NCBI GenBank assembly: GCA_005281725.1
Contig: SSBO01000001.1
Span: forward strand, 5,564,399 to 5,628,398
Direction of reading: 5' to 3'
Length of the DNA: 64,000 nucleotides
Origin: Wuchereria bancrofti
Lineage: Eukaryota > Nematoda > Chromadorea > Rhabditida > Onchocercidae
A program made the translations under genes and the position numbers. Of this stretch, positions 11,448-22,427 are shown piece by piece. How positions within the stretch are numbered: position 1 is the first letter of the stretch; every line of letters begins with the position of its first letter. The notes below the pieces were generated by a model. That model worked only from the letters and a program-made list of their open reading frames with translations. It made no database searches and was not told the DNA's origin.

Positions 11448-14437
11448 ATGTCTGACATTTTGTTGAGAGGAGCCGAAATACTAAAGTCAAAGATTCAAAA
11501 GCTTCTTAATGAAGTAAGTGAATTCAATCTAACCCAACCGGAGGGAACATTTCCACGAGAATTCAAACAACAATGCGAAATCAAACTGCGGATCAACAAA
11601 GAAATGGTCAGACTCCTTGATCATGCTAATGTGCTCAAGACTCAAGTTGCTTGAAAATAGTCGGATTTAATCCAGAATACAACAAACGCATCACAAAGAA
11701 GAGATGAGGAAAGGAAATACTCAAAAGTGGTCGACGACCCACAAGGTATCTAAACTTAATAGCTGACGTAAGTACCGGAGTATAAACCTTAGAGGGAAAA
11801 GTGATCTTCCCAATCACACAACTGCAAACCTTCTACAATTACCACTCGTAACATTTAGTGACAATCCGAAATTGTGGAGACGATTTTGGAACAATTTCAA
11901 CACAGCAGTTCATAATCAAAACATTCCAGACAAAAATTAAACAACCTGATGTCATGTCTTAAACAGGATGCATTGCTAGCAGTAAGGGGTTACGACATTT
12001 GCACCAGAAAATTACGAAGTCATAGAGACTTACTAGCATAAGTATGGTAAACTCTTCATTATAAAAAAAGTCACTTTACAATGAACTGCACTCCATCACA
12101 AGAAATGATCGTGATTGGAAAGCGATCATTGGAACCATGAAAAGAATATTTCGACAACTGGAATCCATCTATAAAAACTTGAACTCCCAGTGCAATTGAA
12201 AACAAACTACTGAGCATTAGACAAAGTGTACCAATTAAAGTCGGGATCGACAGGATGGTCAGTTCAAAAAATCCGGCAATTCTTGAAAGAATTAGTACTC
12301 AGAAACGAAGAAGTTACCAGAAATCAAACTGAATCATTTAAAATTAATGCTAAAGATGAAACTTCAGCTTTAACTGCAATCAAAACATCCAGATTAAATA
12401 ATTCAATCAAATCAATTAAGTCAACGAAAGTTCCAGAATTAAAGGAAACTATGGGTGGAAAAACTAGAAGACCGTGCGTGTTTTGTAACAAAGACCATTG
12501 GAATAATGAATGCCCTGATTATCCCTCACTACATCTTCGTATGGAACATTTGACAGAAATCACCGCATGTTTCAAATGTCTTCGAACAGGGGCATAAAAC
12601 AAGTGAATATGAAAGGGAAAAACTTTGTTTGCATTGTAAAGGTACTCATAATACAGCACTATGTCCGCTGAAATATAGAGAATCCCTACAATCAATCAAA
12701 AATTTTAGTAAGAAAAATTTGAATTCAACTACAGCCACAAACTCCGTCATCGAAGATGGGTAGCAAAGCGGTAAGCGAATTTTACTTTTATGTAAATAAA
12801 TAAAGGTATCAATCCACACCATTCAAAAATTCAACAAAAGGTTTTGGCATTATTTGATATTACCTCACAATCATCTTTTGTATCTAAAGATTTGGCAAAC
12901 CGATACAGAACTAAAGGAGAAAATTTGAAACTCTTCTCATATGGTAACAAAACGCTGAAGTCATGTCGGATTACAAAGTTAGAAATCGGAGTAAGGACCT
13001 TGGACTTCGAAATTATAATCATTGGTACTTACAAGTTAGATAACCTAACAGAGAAACTATAATTCAAATCGCAAAGATTTGCCACAAATATTAGCTCAAG
13101 AAAAGCTTGAAGAGGAAGGAGGATTTGGAAAAGGTCCAATGTACTCATTGGAGCAGACTACTATTTCGATTTTATGTCTCCAAATTAAATTCGTTAAATG
13201 GCATCAGGATTCCAGTTGATCTCACAATCATGACAAAGACAAAATAAATTGGGCATAGCTGCTGTTGAAACCAAATCGATCAGTGTAAGCCAGTGTCACC
13301 ACAATCCCAGAAATAGAAAAGTTCTGGAAATTAGAACTCATAGGCATTCAAGAACAGCCTAATACTCATAATATTTGCAGGTGCTAAGACATTTTAAAGA
13401 GACAGTCGCTAAACAAGATAGAAGATATCTTGGCCCTGGAAAGATTCAAACGTTTGCCCAAATGATAATTATATAATCTTTGTCTCGGAAAATTAAACAC
13501 ATCAATTAGACGACTTCATGTTGACAAACTACTTCTCAATCAATATAACGAAATAATTGAAGAGCAAATGGAATCCAATATAATCGAAGTAACCCCAAAA
13601 ATGAATCAGGTTGATGCTATATATTATTTGCTGCATCATGAGGTATTATTGACACCAGACAAAACGACGACAAAATTAAGGATCATTTACGATGCTTCAG
13701 CTCACATCAAAGGTATGAAAAGTTTGAACGATATTCTATATCGCGGTCCGATTGCACTTCGAAATTTAGCAGGCATATTGTTTCAACTAATAATGGAAGA
13801 TATAATAATAGCCGATATTGAAAAGGCGTTTTTAGAATTGGAATTATTTCCATCAGAACGCAGCTGCACACGTTTTCTTTAGTTGAAGAATATAGACGGA
13901 CCAGTCATCGAAGATAACATAATATGTTACAATTGCTTCCAAAGAATGATATCATCCCCCTTTTTACTTTCAGCCAAATAGCTCAACTACCGTTTAGAAA
14001 CTTACGGGAGCGAAATTGCCTTAGAAATTCGAAAAAACCTTTACGTTGATAATGTTATATTACCAGCTAAGGGAAATGAGGAAGCACTCAAATTTTATGA
14101 AGAAACCAAACGTATATCCAAAAAGGCCTTAATGAATATCAGAGAATTGCTTTCGAATGACAACAAATTCAACAAAATTATTCCTGAGCACGATCGAACA
14201 GATGCCAGTTGAAGAAAATTTTTGGAGTTAATTGGAATCCCAAAAAGGATATCTTTCAAGTCACTCTAAAACCTTCGAACGACAGACTAACAAAAAGGGC
14301 AATTTTACAATTCGTAGCATTTCAATACGACTCAGTGGGATTCCTTGTTCCATCTATGATACAATTAAATTACTTCAGAATTTATGGAGAAAAAAATGAC
14401 GCTTGAGACCAGTCTCGGGAATCTCTGATAGAACAAT
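11448..14437 (+). pseudogene. Degenerate BEL/Pao gag-pol element
   Basis: A decayed copy starting with an ATG frame just after the LTR (MSDILLRGAEILKSK). It continues through a gag core (TFSDN-like region near 11850) and CCHC knuckles (CVFCNKDHWNNEC near 12476, another near 12570-12670). A protease remnant near 12840 reads LALFDITSQSSFVS, with Asp-Ile-Thr in place of Asp-Ser/Thr-Gly. The RT piece at 13568-13882 has LRIIYDASAH, LNDILYRGP and DIEKAFL. The RT catalytic loop near 14045 is LYVDNV, and the connection domain near 14300 is FQYDSVGFLVPSMIQ. Many stops and frameshifts separate these. It is cut off at about 14437 by a reverse-oriented LTR. Confidence 0.82.
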
Positions 14438-14624
14438 TATTGGCGTCGGTTATGCTTAGTTTATGAAATTACAATCAGATTATTGAATCTTTATTGATAT
14501 AATACTTTTTAAAGATGAGAAATACCAAAAGACAGAGTAGCCAGGAAAAAAGAGTATTTTTTCGTTGTTATCTGTTCTTTTTTTGAGACGTATTAGTTTT
14601 TTCTTCTCCTTGTTTGTGTTTGTT
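14438..14624 (-). repeat. Reverse-oriented older LTR, left part (split by insertion)
   Basis: The sequence matches the reverse complement of about 10960-11160, including the shared stretch ATTGAATCTTTATTGATATA. The match stops at AGTAT (14625-14629) and resumes at 24411 beyond the younger insertion. This is the left half of one LTR interrupted by the 14630-24410 block. Confidence 0.78.
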
Positions 14625-14629
14625 AGTAT
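14625..14629. repeat. Target-site duplication AGTAT (left copy)
   Basis: AGTAT sits immediately before the LTR start TGTCGCG. The same five bases follow the right LTR end at 24411-24415. The uninterrupted relative near 10940 has a single copy of this site. Five-base duplications fit BEL/Pao integrases. Confidence 0.75.
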
Positions 14630-15137
14630 TGTCGCGAATTTCAATTTCGCGAAAAACCCAAAGGATGTGAAGTTGTTTCAATTGTTAAACTATAGTATTT
14701 CGTAGTTTAATCTTTAGTCAAATTGTTAAAATAATTGTAAAATTCTTCCTAAACTGCTTCCGATCTGAGCGATTATAATGCAATTCTTGAGAACTTTGAT
14801 CTTTATATACCTCTATTAAAATAATTACAGCTAAACCACTCCTACTTTTTTTATTATATAAACTGTACTCCTTGTTACAGAGATTCAGTTGTTAATATTA
14901 CTACGCTCGACTATTCTCATTCCTTCTTGTTATCTTTACCATTGACAAATAAAGATTTAACTCATACCTTTATCCACAACGTAACACACCCAAACACTCC
15001 TTATTCCCAACCAACTTGACGCTACTAACACTCCAAATTATCACTAATCTTCAATCCTCTACAAACAACGTAAGGAAATCCTCTGCTTATTCCAACTATT
15101 GACTAAACTGCAAATACTTCAACAAAACTTCACGACA
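14630..15137 (+). repeat. BEL/Pao LTR, left outer copy
   Basis: The LTR starts TGTCGCGAATTTC and ends CTTCACGACA. It contains a TATATAA-like segment near 14860, a polyadenylation signal AATAAAG near 14948, and one copy of a unit of about 90 bases (CTTCCGATCTGAGC to the following CTATTAAAATAATT). It is 508 bases long. It is followed by a short AT spacer, a primer-binding-like segment and a gag ATG at 15169. Confidence 0.85.
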
Positions 15138-15147
15138 GAATATTTTT

Positions 15148-15164
15148 TGGTGCCACGAGCCGGA
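15148..15164 (+). promoter_or_regulatory. Putative primer-binding site (TGGTGCCACGAGCCGG)
   Basis: A TGG-starting, GC-rich 16-mer ten bases after the LTR end and just before the gag ATG, the expected place for a tRNA primer site. The same segment, minus its first bases, reappears right after the assembly gap at 17303. The tRNA species was not determined. Confidence 0.55.
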
Positions 15165-15168
15165 AATC

Positions 15169-16142
15169 ATGTTCAGCAACATTATTGCGAGCATCCAACC
15201 GGCAAAAGAAAGGTTAGTCAATCTTCTTCAAGAAATAAATCAATTAGAGTTTAAGTCTCCTGATCCAAACGCCACAATAGATCAAAAGGAGAATCTCTAT
15301 ACGACGAGGAAACGAATCCTCGAAGACAAACTCCTAAGAATACAATTATGTATCAATACGATCCAATCCATATGTGATGAATGGAGCGATTACATACGGA
15401 AAAGCAAAGCAACAAAAAAAAGGGAGGAAGAAGAAGAGAATTTTATGGAAATCACAAGGAGCGATGAAGGAATATACCAAATATTACATGAAGGTAAGGA
15501 AGCAATAATAACGTTAACAATGCATAAGGTTGAAGCTGACCAAAAATTAAAACAGCTCTCAAAGGAATCAAGAAAGGGTGAAGAAGGCTTAAACTTTCCT
15601 TCAAAACTCACTGTCAGTCTTCTTCAATTATCCTTACCGACATTCAGTGGAGATCCCAAATAATGGCGACAATTTTGGAGTAGTTTCGATGCAGCAGTCC
15701 ATTCACAAGCAATCCCTGACATCCAAAAGTTAAATTACTTATATTCGTATCTCAAAGGAAACGCATTACAAGTAGTATCAGGATATGATATTGCTCCAGA
15801 GAACTATGGAGTGATAAGACGACTGCTCAAAGAAAAGTATGGAAAATCTTCAACGATCACAACCATTCTTTATAAGGAACTCCAATCTATCAAAGGAAAC
15901 GAGAGAGATTGGAAGCAAGTGATCGAAAACATCGAGAGAGTGTTACGCCAGTTAGAAGCTCTTGGAGAAGAGATGGAGCATTCAAGTATCGAAAACATGA
16001 CTGAAGGCAAACTACCACGATGGATCTTGAATAAAGTATATGAACAAAAGAAGGCAGAGAGAACTTGGTCAACTTCTAAACTAAGAGAGCTCTTATTAGA
16101 AGTGGCTAATATGGATGAACAAGTAAGTAAAGTTCTAAACTT
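15169..16142 (+). pseudogene. BEL/Pao gag, truncated and nonsense-mutated copy
   Basis: This copy encodes the first two thirds of a gag nearly identical to that at 17322. It opens with a short N-terminal helix (SNIIASIQPAKERLVNLL), then a Lys/Glu-rich coiled-coil segment and the DUF1759-type core LPTFSGDPK. A CAA-to-TAA change at 15661 stops it there, after which the same frame reopens. It ends at an isolated N (16143), beyond which the sequence switches to the opposite strand of the element's 3' region. Only scattered substitutions separate it from the second gag copy, so the duplication is recent or an assembly artefact. Confidence 0.85.
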
Positions 16143-16143
16143 N

Positions 16144-16440
16144 TTTGAAATGGAATCCTATCCATTTTACAAGGTGCTACAAGCAATGTTCCGTTTTCAT
16201 TTTTAGCTGTTACATCGCTCGTCTGTAATATCATTCTTGTTGTAATAGTGAGATAATGACTCGATAGAGCTTCAATCAAGTATAGTAGATTATTTCTGTT
16301 TTGACAACTTCTTTGGTAGGTATCTTCAAATTGTTGTATAAACTCTTGTCTTAATGAATCGACGGCATATTGGAGTTTTACATTATTGGGGTCTGATGTT
16401 TCACCTGGAGACATTTCCATCATGAATAATTGGTTTTTAT
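16144..16440 (-). pseudogene. Env-like 3' ORF fragment, inverted
   Basis: On the minus strand this reads the same protein segment as the env-like frame at 23013-23290, including LQYAVDSLRQEFIQQFEDTY and a Cys-Gln-Asn-Arg-Asn-Asn stretch. Scattered substitutions show it comes from a different copy. It is fused, through a single N, to a + strand gag. Orientation reversal inside one element is abnormal. Confidence 0.8.
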
Positions 16441-16651
16441 CGTTGATTCTTTTATTTTTGGTAAATTATCTCATTCTATTTCTTTTTTTTAAATATAAAT
16501 GATAATTTCATATATAATAATCGCATAAATTTTTATTGATTAATAGAAAATTGTCTTCTTGATATTAATTATGATAAAATATGACAAATTATGAAATATT
16601 TGATTACCATAAATTACAAAATCATTATTTATAATATTTAAGTGAAATGAG
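16441..16651. other. AT-rich spacer before the middle LTR
   Basis: About 200 very AT-rich bases. The first part still aligns loosely, inverted, with the sequence upstream of the env-like frame (22930-23010). The rest has no recognised feature. Confidence 0.5.
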
Positions 16652-17081
16652 TGTCGCGAATTTCAATTCGCAAAAAACCCAAAGGATATGTAATTGCTTC
16701 AATTGTTAAACTATAGTATATCGTGATTTAATCTTTAGTCGAATTGTTAAAATAATTGTAATTTTTCCTAAATTGCTTCCTATCTGAGCAATTAAAATAA
16801 TTGTAATTCGTCCTAAATTGCTTCATGTCTGAGCAGTTATAATGCAATTCCTGCAAACTTTGATCTTTATGCACCTCTATTAAAATAATTGTAAAATTCT
16901 TCCTAATTGCTTCCTGTCTGAGCAGTTATAATGCAATTCCCGAGAACTTTGATTTTTATATGCCTCTATTAAAATAATTACAACTAAACCACTCCTACTT
17001 TTTTTATTATATAAACTACTCCTTGTTACAAAGACTTCAGTTGTTAATATTACTTCGCTCGACTATATTCATTTCCTTCTT
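16652..17081 (+). repeat. BEL/Pao LTR, middle copy, truncated by assembly gap
   Basis: The LTR starts TGTCGCGAATTTC like the outer LTRs but differs from both at many positions. It carries about three copies, one shortened, of the internal unit of about 90 bases. Its right end is lost in the run of Ns. The greater divergence suggests it belongs to a different element copy from the outer pair. Confidence 0.8.
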
Positions 17082-17302
17082 NNNNNNNNNNNNNNNNNNN
17101 NNNNNNNNNNNNNNNNNNNNNNNNNNNNNNNNNNNNNNNNNNNNNNNNNNNNNNNNNNNNNNNNNNNNNNNNNNNNNNNNNNNNNNNNNNNNNNNNNNNN
17201 NNNNNNNNNNNNNNNNNNNNNNNNNNNNNNNNNNNNNNNNNNNNNNNNNNNNNNNNNNNNNNNNNNNNNNNNNNNNNNNNNNNNNNNNNNNNNNNNNNNN
17301 NN
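17082..17302. other. Assembly gap (run of N)
   Basis: A run of 221 undetermined bases. It replaces the end of the middle LTR and the start of the leader. The sequence on its right begins inside the primer-binding segment. Confidence 0.99.
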
Positions 17303-17321
17303 GTGCCACGAGCCGGGAATC

Positions 17322-19136
17322 ATGTCCAGCAACATTATTGCGAGCATCCAACCGGCAAAAGAAAGGTTAGTCAATCTTCTTCAAGAAATAAATCAATTAG
17401 AGTTTAAGTCTCCTGATCCAAATGCCACAATAGATCAAAAGGAGAGTCTCTATACGACGAGGAAACGAATCCTCGAAGACAAACTCCTAAGAATACAATT
17501 ATGTATCAATACGATCCAATCCATATGTGATGAATGGCGCGATTACATACGGAAAAGCAAAGCAACAAAAAAAAGGGAGGAAGAAGAAGAGAATTTTATG
17601 GAGATCACAAGGGGCGATGAAGGAATATACCAAATATTACATGAAGGTAAGGAAGCAATAATAACGTTAACAATGCATAAGGATGAAGCTGACCAAAAAT
17701 TAAAACAGCTCTCAAAGGAATCAAAGAAGGGTGAAGAAGGCTTAAACTTCCCTTCAAAACTCACTGTCAGTCTTCCTCAATTATCCTTACCGACATTCAG
17801 TGGAGATCCCAAACAATGGCGACAATTTTGGAGTAGTTTCGATGCAGCAGTTCATGCACAAGCAATTCCTGACATCCAAAAGTTAAATTACTTATATTCG
17901 TGTCTCAAAGGAAACGCATTACAAGTAGTATCAGGATATGATATTGCTCCAGAGAACTATGGAGTGATAAGACGACTGCTCAAAGAAAAGTATGGAAAAT
18001 CTTCAACGATCACAACCATTCTTTATAAGGAACTCCAATCTATCAAAGGAAACGAGAGAGATTGGAAGCAAGTGATCGAAAACATCGAGAGAGTGTTACG
18101 CCAGTTAGAAGCTCTTGGAGAAGAGATGGAGCATTCAAGTATCGAAAACATGACTGAAGGCAAACTACCACGATGGATCTTGAATAAAGTATATGAACAA
18201 AAGAAGGCAGAGAGAACTTGGTCAACTTCTAAACTAAGAGAGCTCTTATTAGAAGTGGCTAATATGGATGAACAAGTAAGTAAAGTTCTAAACTTATACA
18301 CCCAGGCTGAAAGTAAACCAACAACTACCAAGTCTGGACAAAAACAACGATACAATCCTGAGGAGACCTCAGCATTATCAACGATACGAAGTACGTCACA
18401 AACAAAAGTGTCACAACCTACAACAAATAAAAAGAGACCGTGCATATTCTGCAATCGAGATCATTGGGATAGCGATTGTGATGACTATCCTACAGCTAAA
18501 ACTCGACTGTATCGTCTCAAAAGATTGAGGAAATGTTCAATATGTTTTAGAGATAATCACAAACAAGAAGCATGTAAAGTTAAAAAACAATGCTTCTACT
18601 GCAAAGGTTCTCATAACAGTGCCTTATGTGAACAAAGAAATCTAATCAGCTCAGAAAATATGGCGCGTTGGGAGAATAAGACGCCAGGAAACTCTAAACA
18701 CCCGACCAAGCACGATAGTCCAACATCACTTTCCAATTCAATATGCACAACTCGAATAGAAAAACCAGGTGAAACATTACTTCTATGCAGAGGAATAAAT
18801 GTATTCAATCCGAAGCAACCTCAACGGAAATTGAAGACCTTAGCACTATTTGATATAGGCTCTCAATTATCCTTCATTTCGAGAAAATTATCTCATCAAT
18901 TGGGATTGTCCGAATCTGAAACCCAAATCATGAAGATATCCCCATTTGGTACTAATAAACCGAAACTGTGCCCAACAACCAGTGCGCAACTAAGTATACA
19001 AACCCAAGAAAACGGGATTATACCATTGCGTGCTAATGTAATAGAATATTTAACGAATGAAGTACAAGTTGTCGAGATACCAAAGGAGTTACAATTCCAA
19101 GATCTAACTAGCAATTGGGAAAACCTGATATACTGA
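17322..19136 (+). CDS. BEL/Pao gag plus protease (longest intact frame of the element)
   Basis: A 604-residue frame of a BEL/Pao retrotransposon. Residues about 1-150 are a helical, Lys/Glu-rich gag N-terminus. About 150-330 is the DUF1759-type gag core (LPTFSGDPKQWRQFW, LVVSGYD-like region). About 385-445 holds three CCHC zinc knuckles: CIFCNRDHWDSDC, CSICFRDNHKQEAC and CFYCKGSHNSALC. About 500-600 is a retropepsin-like domain (DUF1758), whose active-site stretch reads LALFDIGSQLSFIS, Asp-Ile-Gly where Asp-Ser/Thr-Gly is usual. The frame ends at TGA 19134-19136 through a one-base shift; the polyprotein resumes in another frame with GKPDILIGANYF. The start follows the primer-binding segment by a few bases. 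As a transposon protein it would form particles and mature the polyprotein. This copy is probably inactive. Confidence 0.88.
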   Translation: MSSNIIASIQPAKERLVNLLQEINQLEFKSPDPNATIDQKESLYTTRKRILEDKLLRIQLCINTIQSICDEWRDYIRKSKATKKREEEEENFMEITRGDEGIYQILHEGKEAIITLTMHKDEADQKLKQLSKESKKGEEGLNFPSKLTVSLPQLSLPTFSGDPKQWRQFWSSFDAAVHAQAIPDIQKLNYLYSCLKGNALQVVSGYDIAPENYGVIRRLLKEKYGKSSTITTILYKELQSIKGNERDWKQVIENIERVLRQLEALGEEMEHSSIENMTEGKLPRWILNKVYEQKKAERTWSTSKLRELLLEVANMDEQVSKVLNLYTQAESKPTTTKSGQKQRYNPEETSALSTIRSTSQTKVSQPTTNKKRPCIFCNRDHWDSDCDDYPTAKTRLYRLKRLRKCSICFRDNHKQEACKVKKQCFYCKGSHNSALCEQRNLISSENMARWENKTPGNSKHPTKHDSPTSLSNSICTTRIEKPGETLLLCRGINVFNPKQPQRKLKTLALFDIGSQLSFISRKLSHQLGLSESETQIMKISPFGTNKPKLCPTTSAQLSIQTQENGIIPLRANVIEYLTNEVQVVEIPKELQFQDLTSNWENLIY

Positions 19137-20235
19137 TTGGCGCGAATTATTTCTTCAAATTCATAGATCTACAAGAACTCAAGGAACTACATTCCGGACA
19201 TATATTGGTTCGATCAAAGGTTGATGGCCCTATGATTGTAGGGAATGGTGATATTAATAAACTTTGTAAGAATAATAATTATCCTACAAAAGTTACATGT
19301 TCGGTTAATGTAAATATCAATTCAGAATTAGAGAAATCCTGGAAGTTAGAAATGATAGGCATTCAAGAATCTCCTACTGCGGATGATGATGATCAAGCCC
19401 TAGGGCATTTTAAACAAACCATCATCAAACAAGATGGGAGATACCAAGTATGCTGGCCATGGAGAGATTCTAAACAGAAATTGAGTAATAATTATGGACT
19501 ATGTCTTGGACGTTTGAAGAACTTAATCAAACTACAATACCAATCACTGATTCAACTATACCACAACACAATCCAGGAACAATTACTATCAGATATAATC
19601 GAAGAAGTTCCGTCAAACGATGAGGTTGGTGTTATACATTACTTACCACATCATGAAGTATTCACCCCTAGTAAAAATACGACCAAATTAAGAATCGTTT
19701 ATGACGCGTCAGCGCACTAAAAGGATTCAGAAGCCTAAATGATGTACTGTATCGAGGCCCAGTAATTCTGATGGAAATAGTGATCACTGCTGACACTGAA
19801 AAGGCATTCCTACAAATAGGACTACAAAAAGAAGAAAGAAATTGTACACGATTTCTTTGGTTGAATAACCTTAAAAAAGAAGCCATCGATGAAAATATAA
19901 AATGTTATCGCTTCAAACGAGTTCCTTTTGGAGTGATCTCATCACCTTTTCTGTTGGCAGCAACTCTAAACTATCATCTAGAGAGTTATGGCAGTGAACT
20001 AGCGGACGAAATAAGAAAAAATCTCTACGTGGACAATGTCACTATATCAGCAGCTAACACTGAAGAGGCGTTAAACAAGTATGAAGAAATGAAGATAATT
20101 TTTGGAGAAGTCTCAATGAACATAAGGGAATTCCTTTCTAATGATAAAGAATTCAATGAGAGAAAACCTTATGATGACAAACGAAAAAGGAAAAATTTCT
20201 CGGACTTAGCTGAAACCTTAAGAGGGATACCATGA
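19115..20235 (+). pseudogene. BEL/Pao reverse transcriptase region, frameshifted
   Basis: Continues the polyprotein. The first frame, to 19720, carries the end of the protease region (DILIGANYFFKF, GPMIVGNGD) and the RT start ([19 protein letters not shown]). A frameshift in the YDASAH region (19720) and a missing segment of about 30 bases after LYRGP break it. The next frame, 19771-20235, has [32 protein letters not shown] and the catalytic loop LYVDNV. A TGG-to-TGA-type stop at 20233-20235 ends it. Three separate lesions mean no functional enzyme is expected from this copy. Confidence 0.85.
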
Positions 20236-20990
20236 ACGTAAAATTAAAACCATGGAAAGGAAAAACCTTAACAAAGGGAACAGTCTTACGATTTATAGCA
20301 TCTCAATACGACCCGCTAGGTTTTCTAGTTCCTGTAATGATCAGATTTAAATTGTTTATTCAACATCTATGGAAAGAAAATATGTCTTGGGATCAATCCT
20401 TAAACGAAGCAGATGAACAACAATGGAGAAAACTCATGTCTGATTGCCCAACGAATGTAAGGGAATTACCGGCATTTGTGACACAAGCTGCAAAACAAAC
20501 GAAATTTCATGCATTCACGGATGCTTCAAAAGATGCTTATGCCACAGCTGTATATATACGAACTTCACCAGGCGGAAATTTTTCAAGGTCATCCTTGATT
20601 TATGCAAAATCCCGAATCAAAATCCCGAAGAGTTTATCAATACCTAAACTCGAACTATTATCGGTACTAATAGGAGTACGAGCAGCTCAATTCGTGTTAC
20701 AACAGTTAGAATTGAATCAATAGCAAGTTACATTGTGGTCAGACTCCAAATGTGCACTTTTCTGGATCATAACAAAATTACTTCCACGATTTGTGCGGAA
20801 CCGAGTAGAAGAGATAAGGAGATCCAAATTTAAATTAAGATATGTTCCGAGCGAAAAAAATCCGGTCGATATTGCAACTAGAGGATTCTCACCAATCAAA
20901 TTCGGAAATGCGAACCATGTGGATTGGACCCCAATGGCTAAACAAAGAAAAGGACAGTTGGCCAAAATGTGAGTTCAATTACACAGAAAA
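20236..20990 (+). pseudogene. BEL/Pao connection and RNase H region, interrupted by a stop
   Basis: Opens with [10 protein letters not shown] and [18 protein letters not shown], the Pao peptidase/connection domain. An RNase H-type segment follows ([37 protein letters not shown]). A TAG at 20721-20723 interrupts it, after which LWSDSKCALFWI and PSEKNPVDIATRG continue in frame. These match piece by piece the reverse fragment at 8709-10020. Confidence 0.83.
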
Positions 20991-22427
20991 TGATGAATTT
21001 GAACGGGCAATTATTACAAATTTAGCAATGACAACAAATCGAACTACTGAGAGAGAAGCGATCCACTTTATTGAGGCACATCGCTTTAGTAAATGGATAA
21101 AATTAAAAAGAACAACAGTATGGGTTCTTCGATTTATTAAGCAAACATGTAAAAGGAATTTATATTGGTTGCGATCATTATCTGTGAAAGGTAATTATAT
21201 GACCAATTATGACTACCAGATAGCAGAACGATTATTGATTCAACAGGCGCAATCACAAAATTTATCTGCAAAGGAAAAGGAAAAGTGGAGTCTATTTCAA
21301 TATAGATCTGATAACTTAAGGAGATCAAATAGCCGTCTAGGAGAATCGGAATTAAACGACGAAAGCAAATATCCTATATACTTGCCGAATCACGATTGCG
21401 TTACTGATCTAATTACCATGCAACAACATGAAGACCTGCATCACGCAGGAATCTCCCACACTTTGTCCGAACTGAGACATAGATTTTGGATACCAAAGGG
21501 GAAAGCTGGAGTAAAGCGAATTATCTCCTGTTGTAGAATTGTATACATTGGAAGGCCAAACTATTCCAGTTACCACCAATGCCAAACCTACCGGAAAGCC
21601 GAGTGAAGCGTTCAAAATCATTTGAACATGTGGATTTAGATTATTTAGGACCTCTTTCAGTCAAAACTAACATCAGCGTTGTGAAAAGATGGATAGCACT
21701 TTTTACATGTTTTACAACTAGAGCAGTACACTTGGAAATGGCAGAAGATTTGTCCGCGGAGAATTTTTCGCATGTTTTAAGAAGATTTGTAATAAGACGA
21801 GGATACACGAAGTTAGTCCTGAGTGACAACGCCAGTCAATTTCAACTTGTTTTCAAGACAATAATGGAGACAAACGCCAATTTCCTAGCAGAAAAGGGAA
21901 TGGTATGGAAAAATACTATTGCAAGATCTCCTTGGGGAGGTGGAGTATATGAAAGAATGATTGGACTCACAAAGGGAGCTCTAAGAAAAGCTATAGGGAG
22001 GAAACTTCTCAAGGAAGGCGAATTGATAACATTAATAGCAGAAATAGAAGGGATTCTTAACACCCGTCCACTAACATACGTAAGCTCCGAAGATTATAGA
22101 GTCGTACGTCCAATCGATTTTATTGCACCTTCTTCCCCATTGGACATACCGATCAATTACGATAATGAAGAGGAGGAATATACTCCTAATCCACCAAAAA
22201 CGAAGGATAAACTAATCAAATACTGGGCCAATACCCTCAAAACACTAGATGTTTTTTGGAAACTATGGAGAGAAGAATATCTTACGAGTCTCAGAGAACG
22301 AACACAAAAGGAATTAATCTCTCCCAGATTGGTAGAGAAAAGAATTCCGCGAGAAAATGAAATAGTTTTATTAATCGAACCGGAAACGCCTCACGGTATA
22401 TGGAAATTAGCAAGGATAATCAATTAA
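20991..22427 (+). pseudogene. BEL/Pao integrase region, one frameshift
   Basis: The linker and integrase zinc-binding region (QQHEDLHHAGISHTLSEL) lie in the frame that ends at 21606. A shift near 21540 moves the reading into the frame 21579-22427. The DDE core there has HVDLDYLGPL, LVLSDNASQF and the Glu in WGGGVYERM. The C-terminal part (NTRPLTYV, PRLVEKRIPRENEIVLLIE) ends shortly before 22430. Catalytic residues appear retained although the frame is broken upstream. Confidence 0.85.

Noticed and set aside
17023..17374. Open frames spanning the N run
   Set aside because: They exist only because undetermined bases cannot contain stops.
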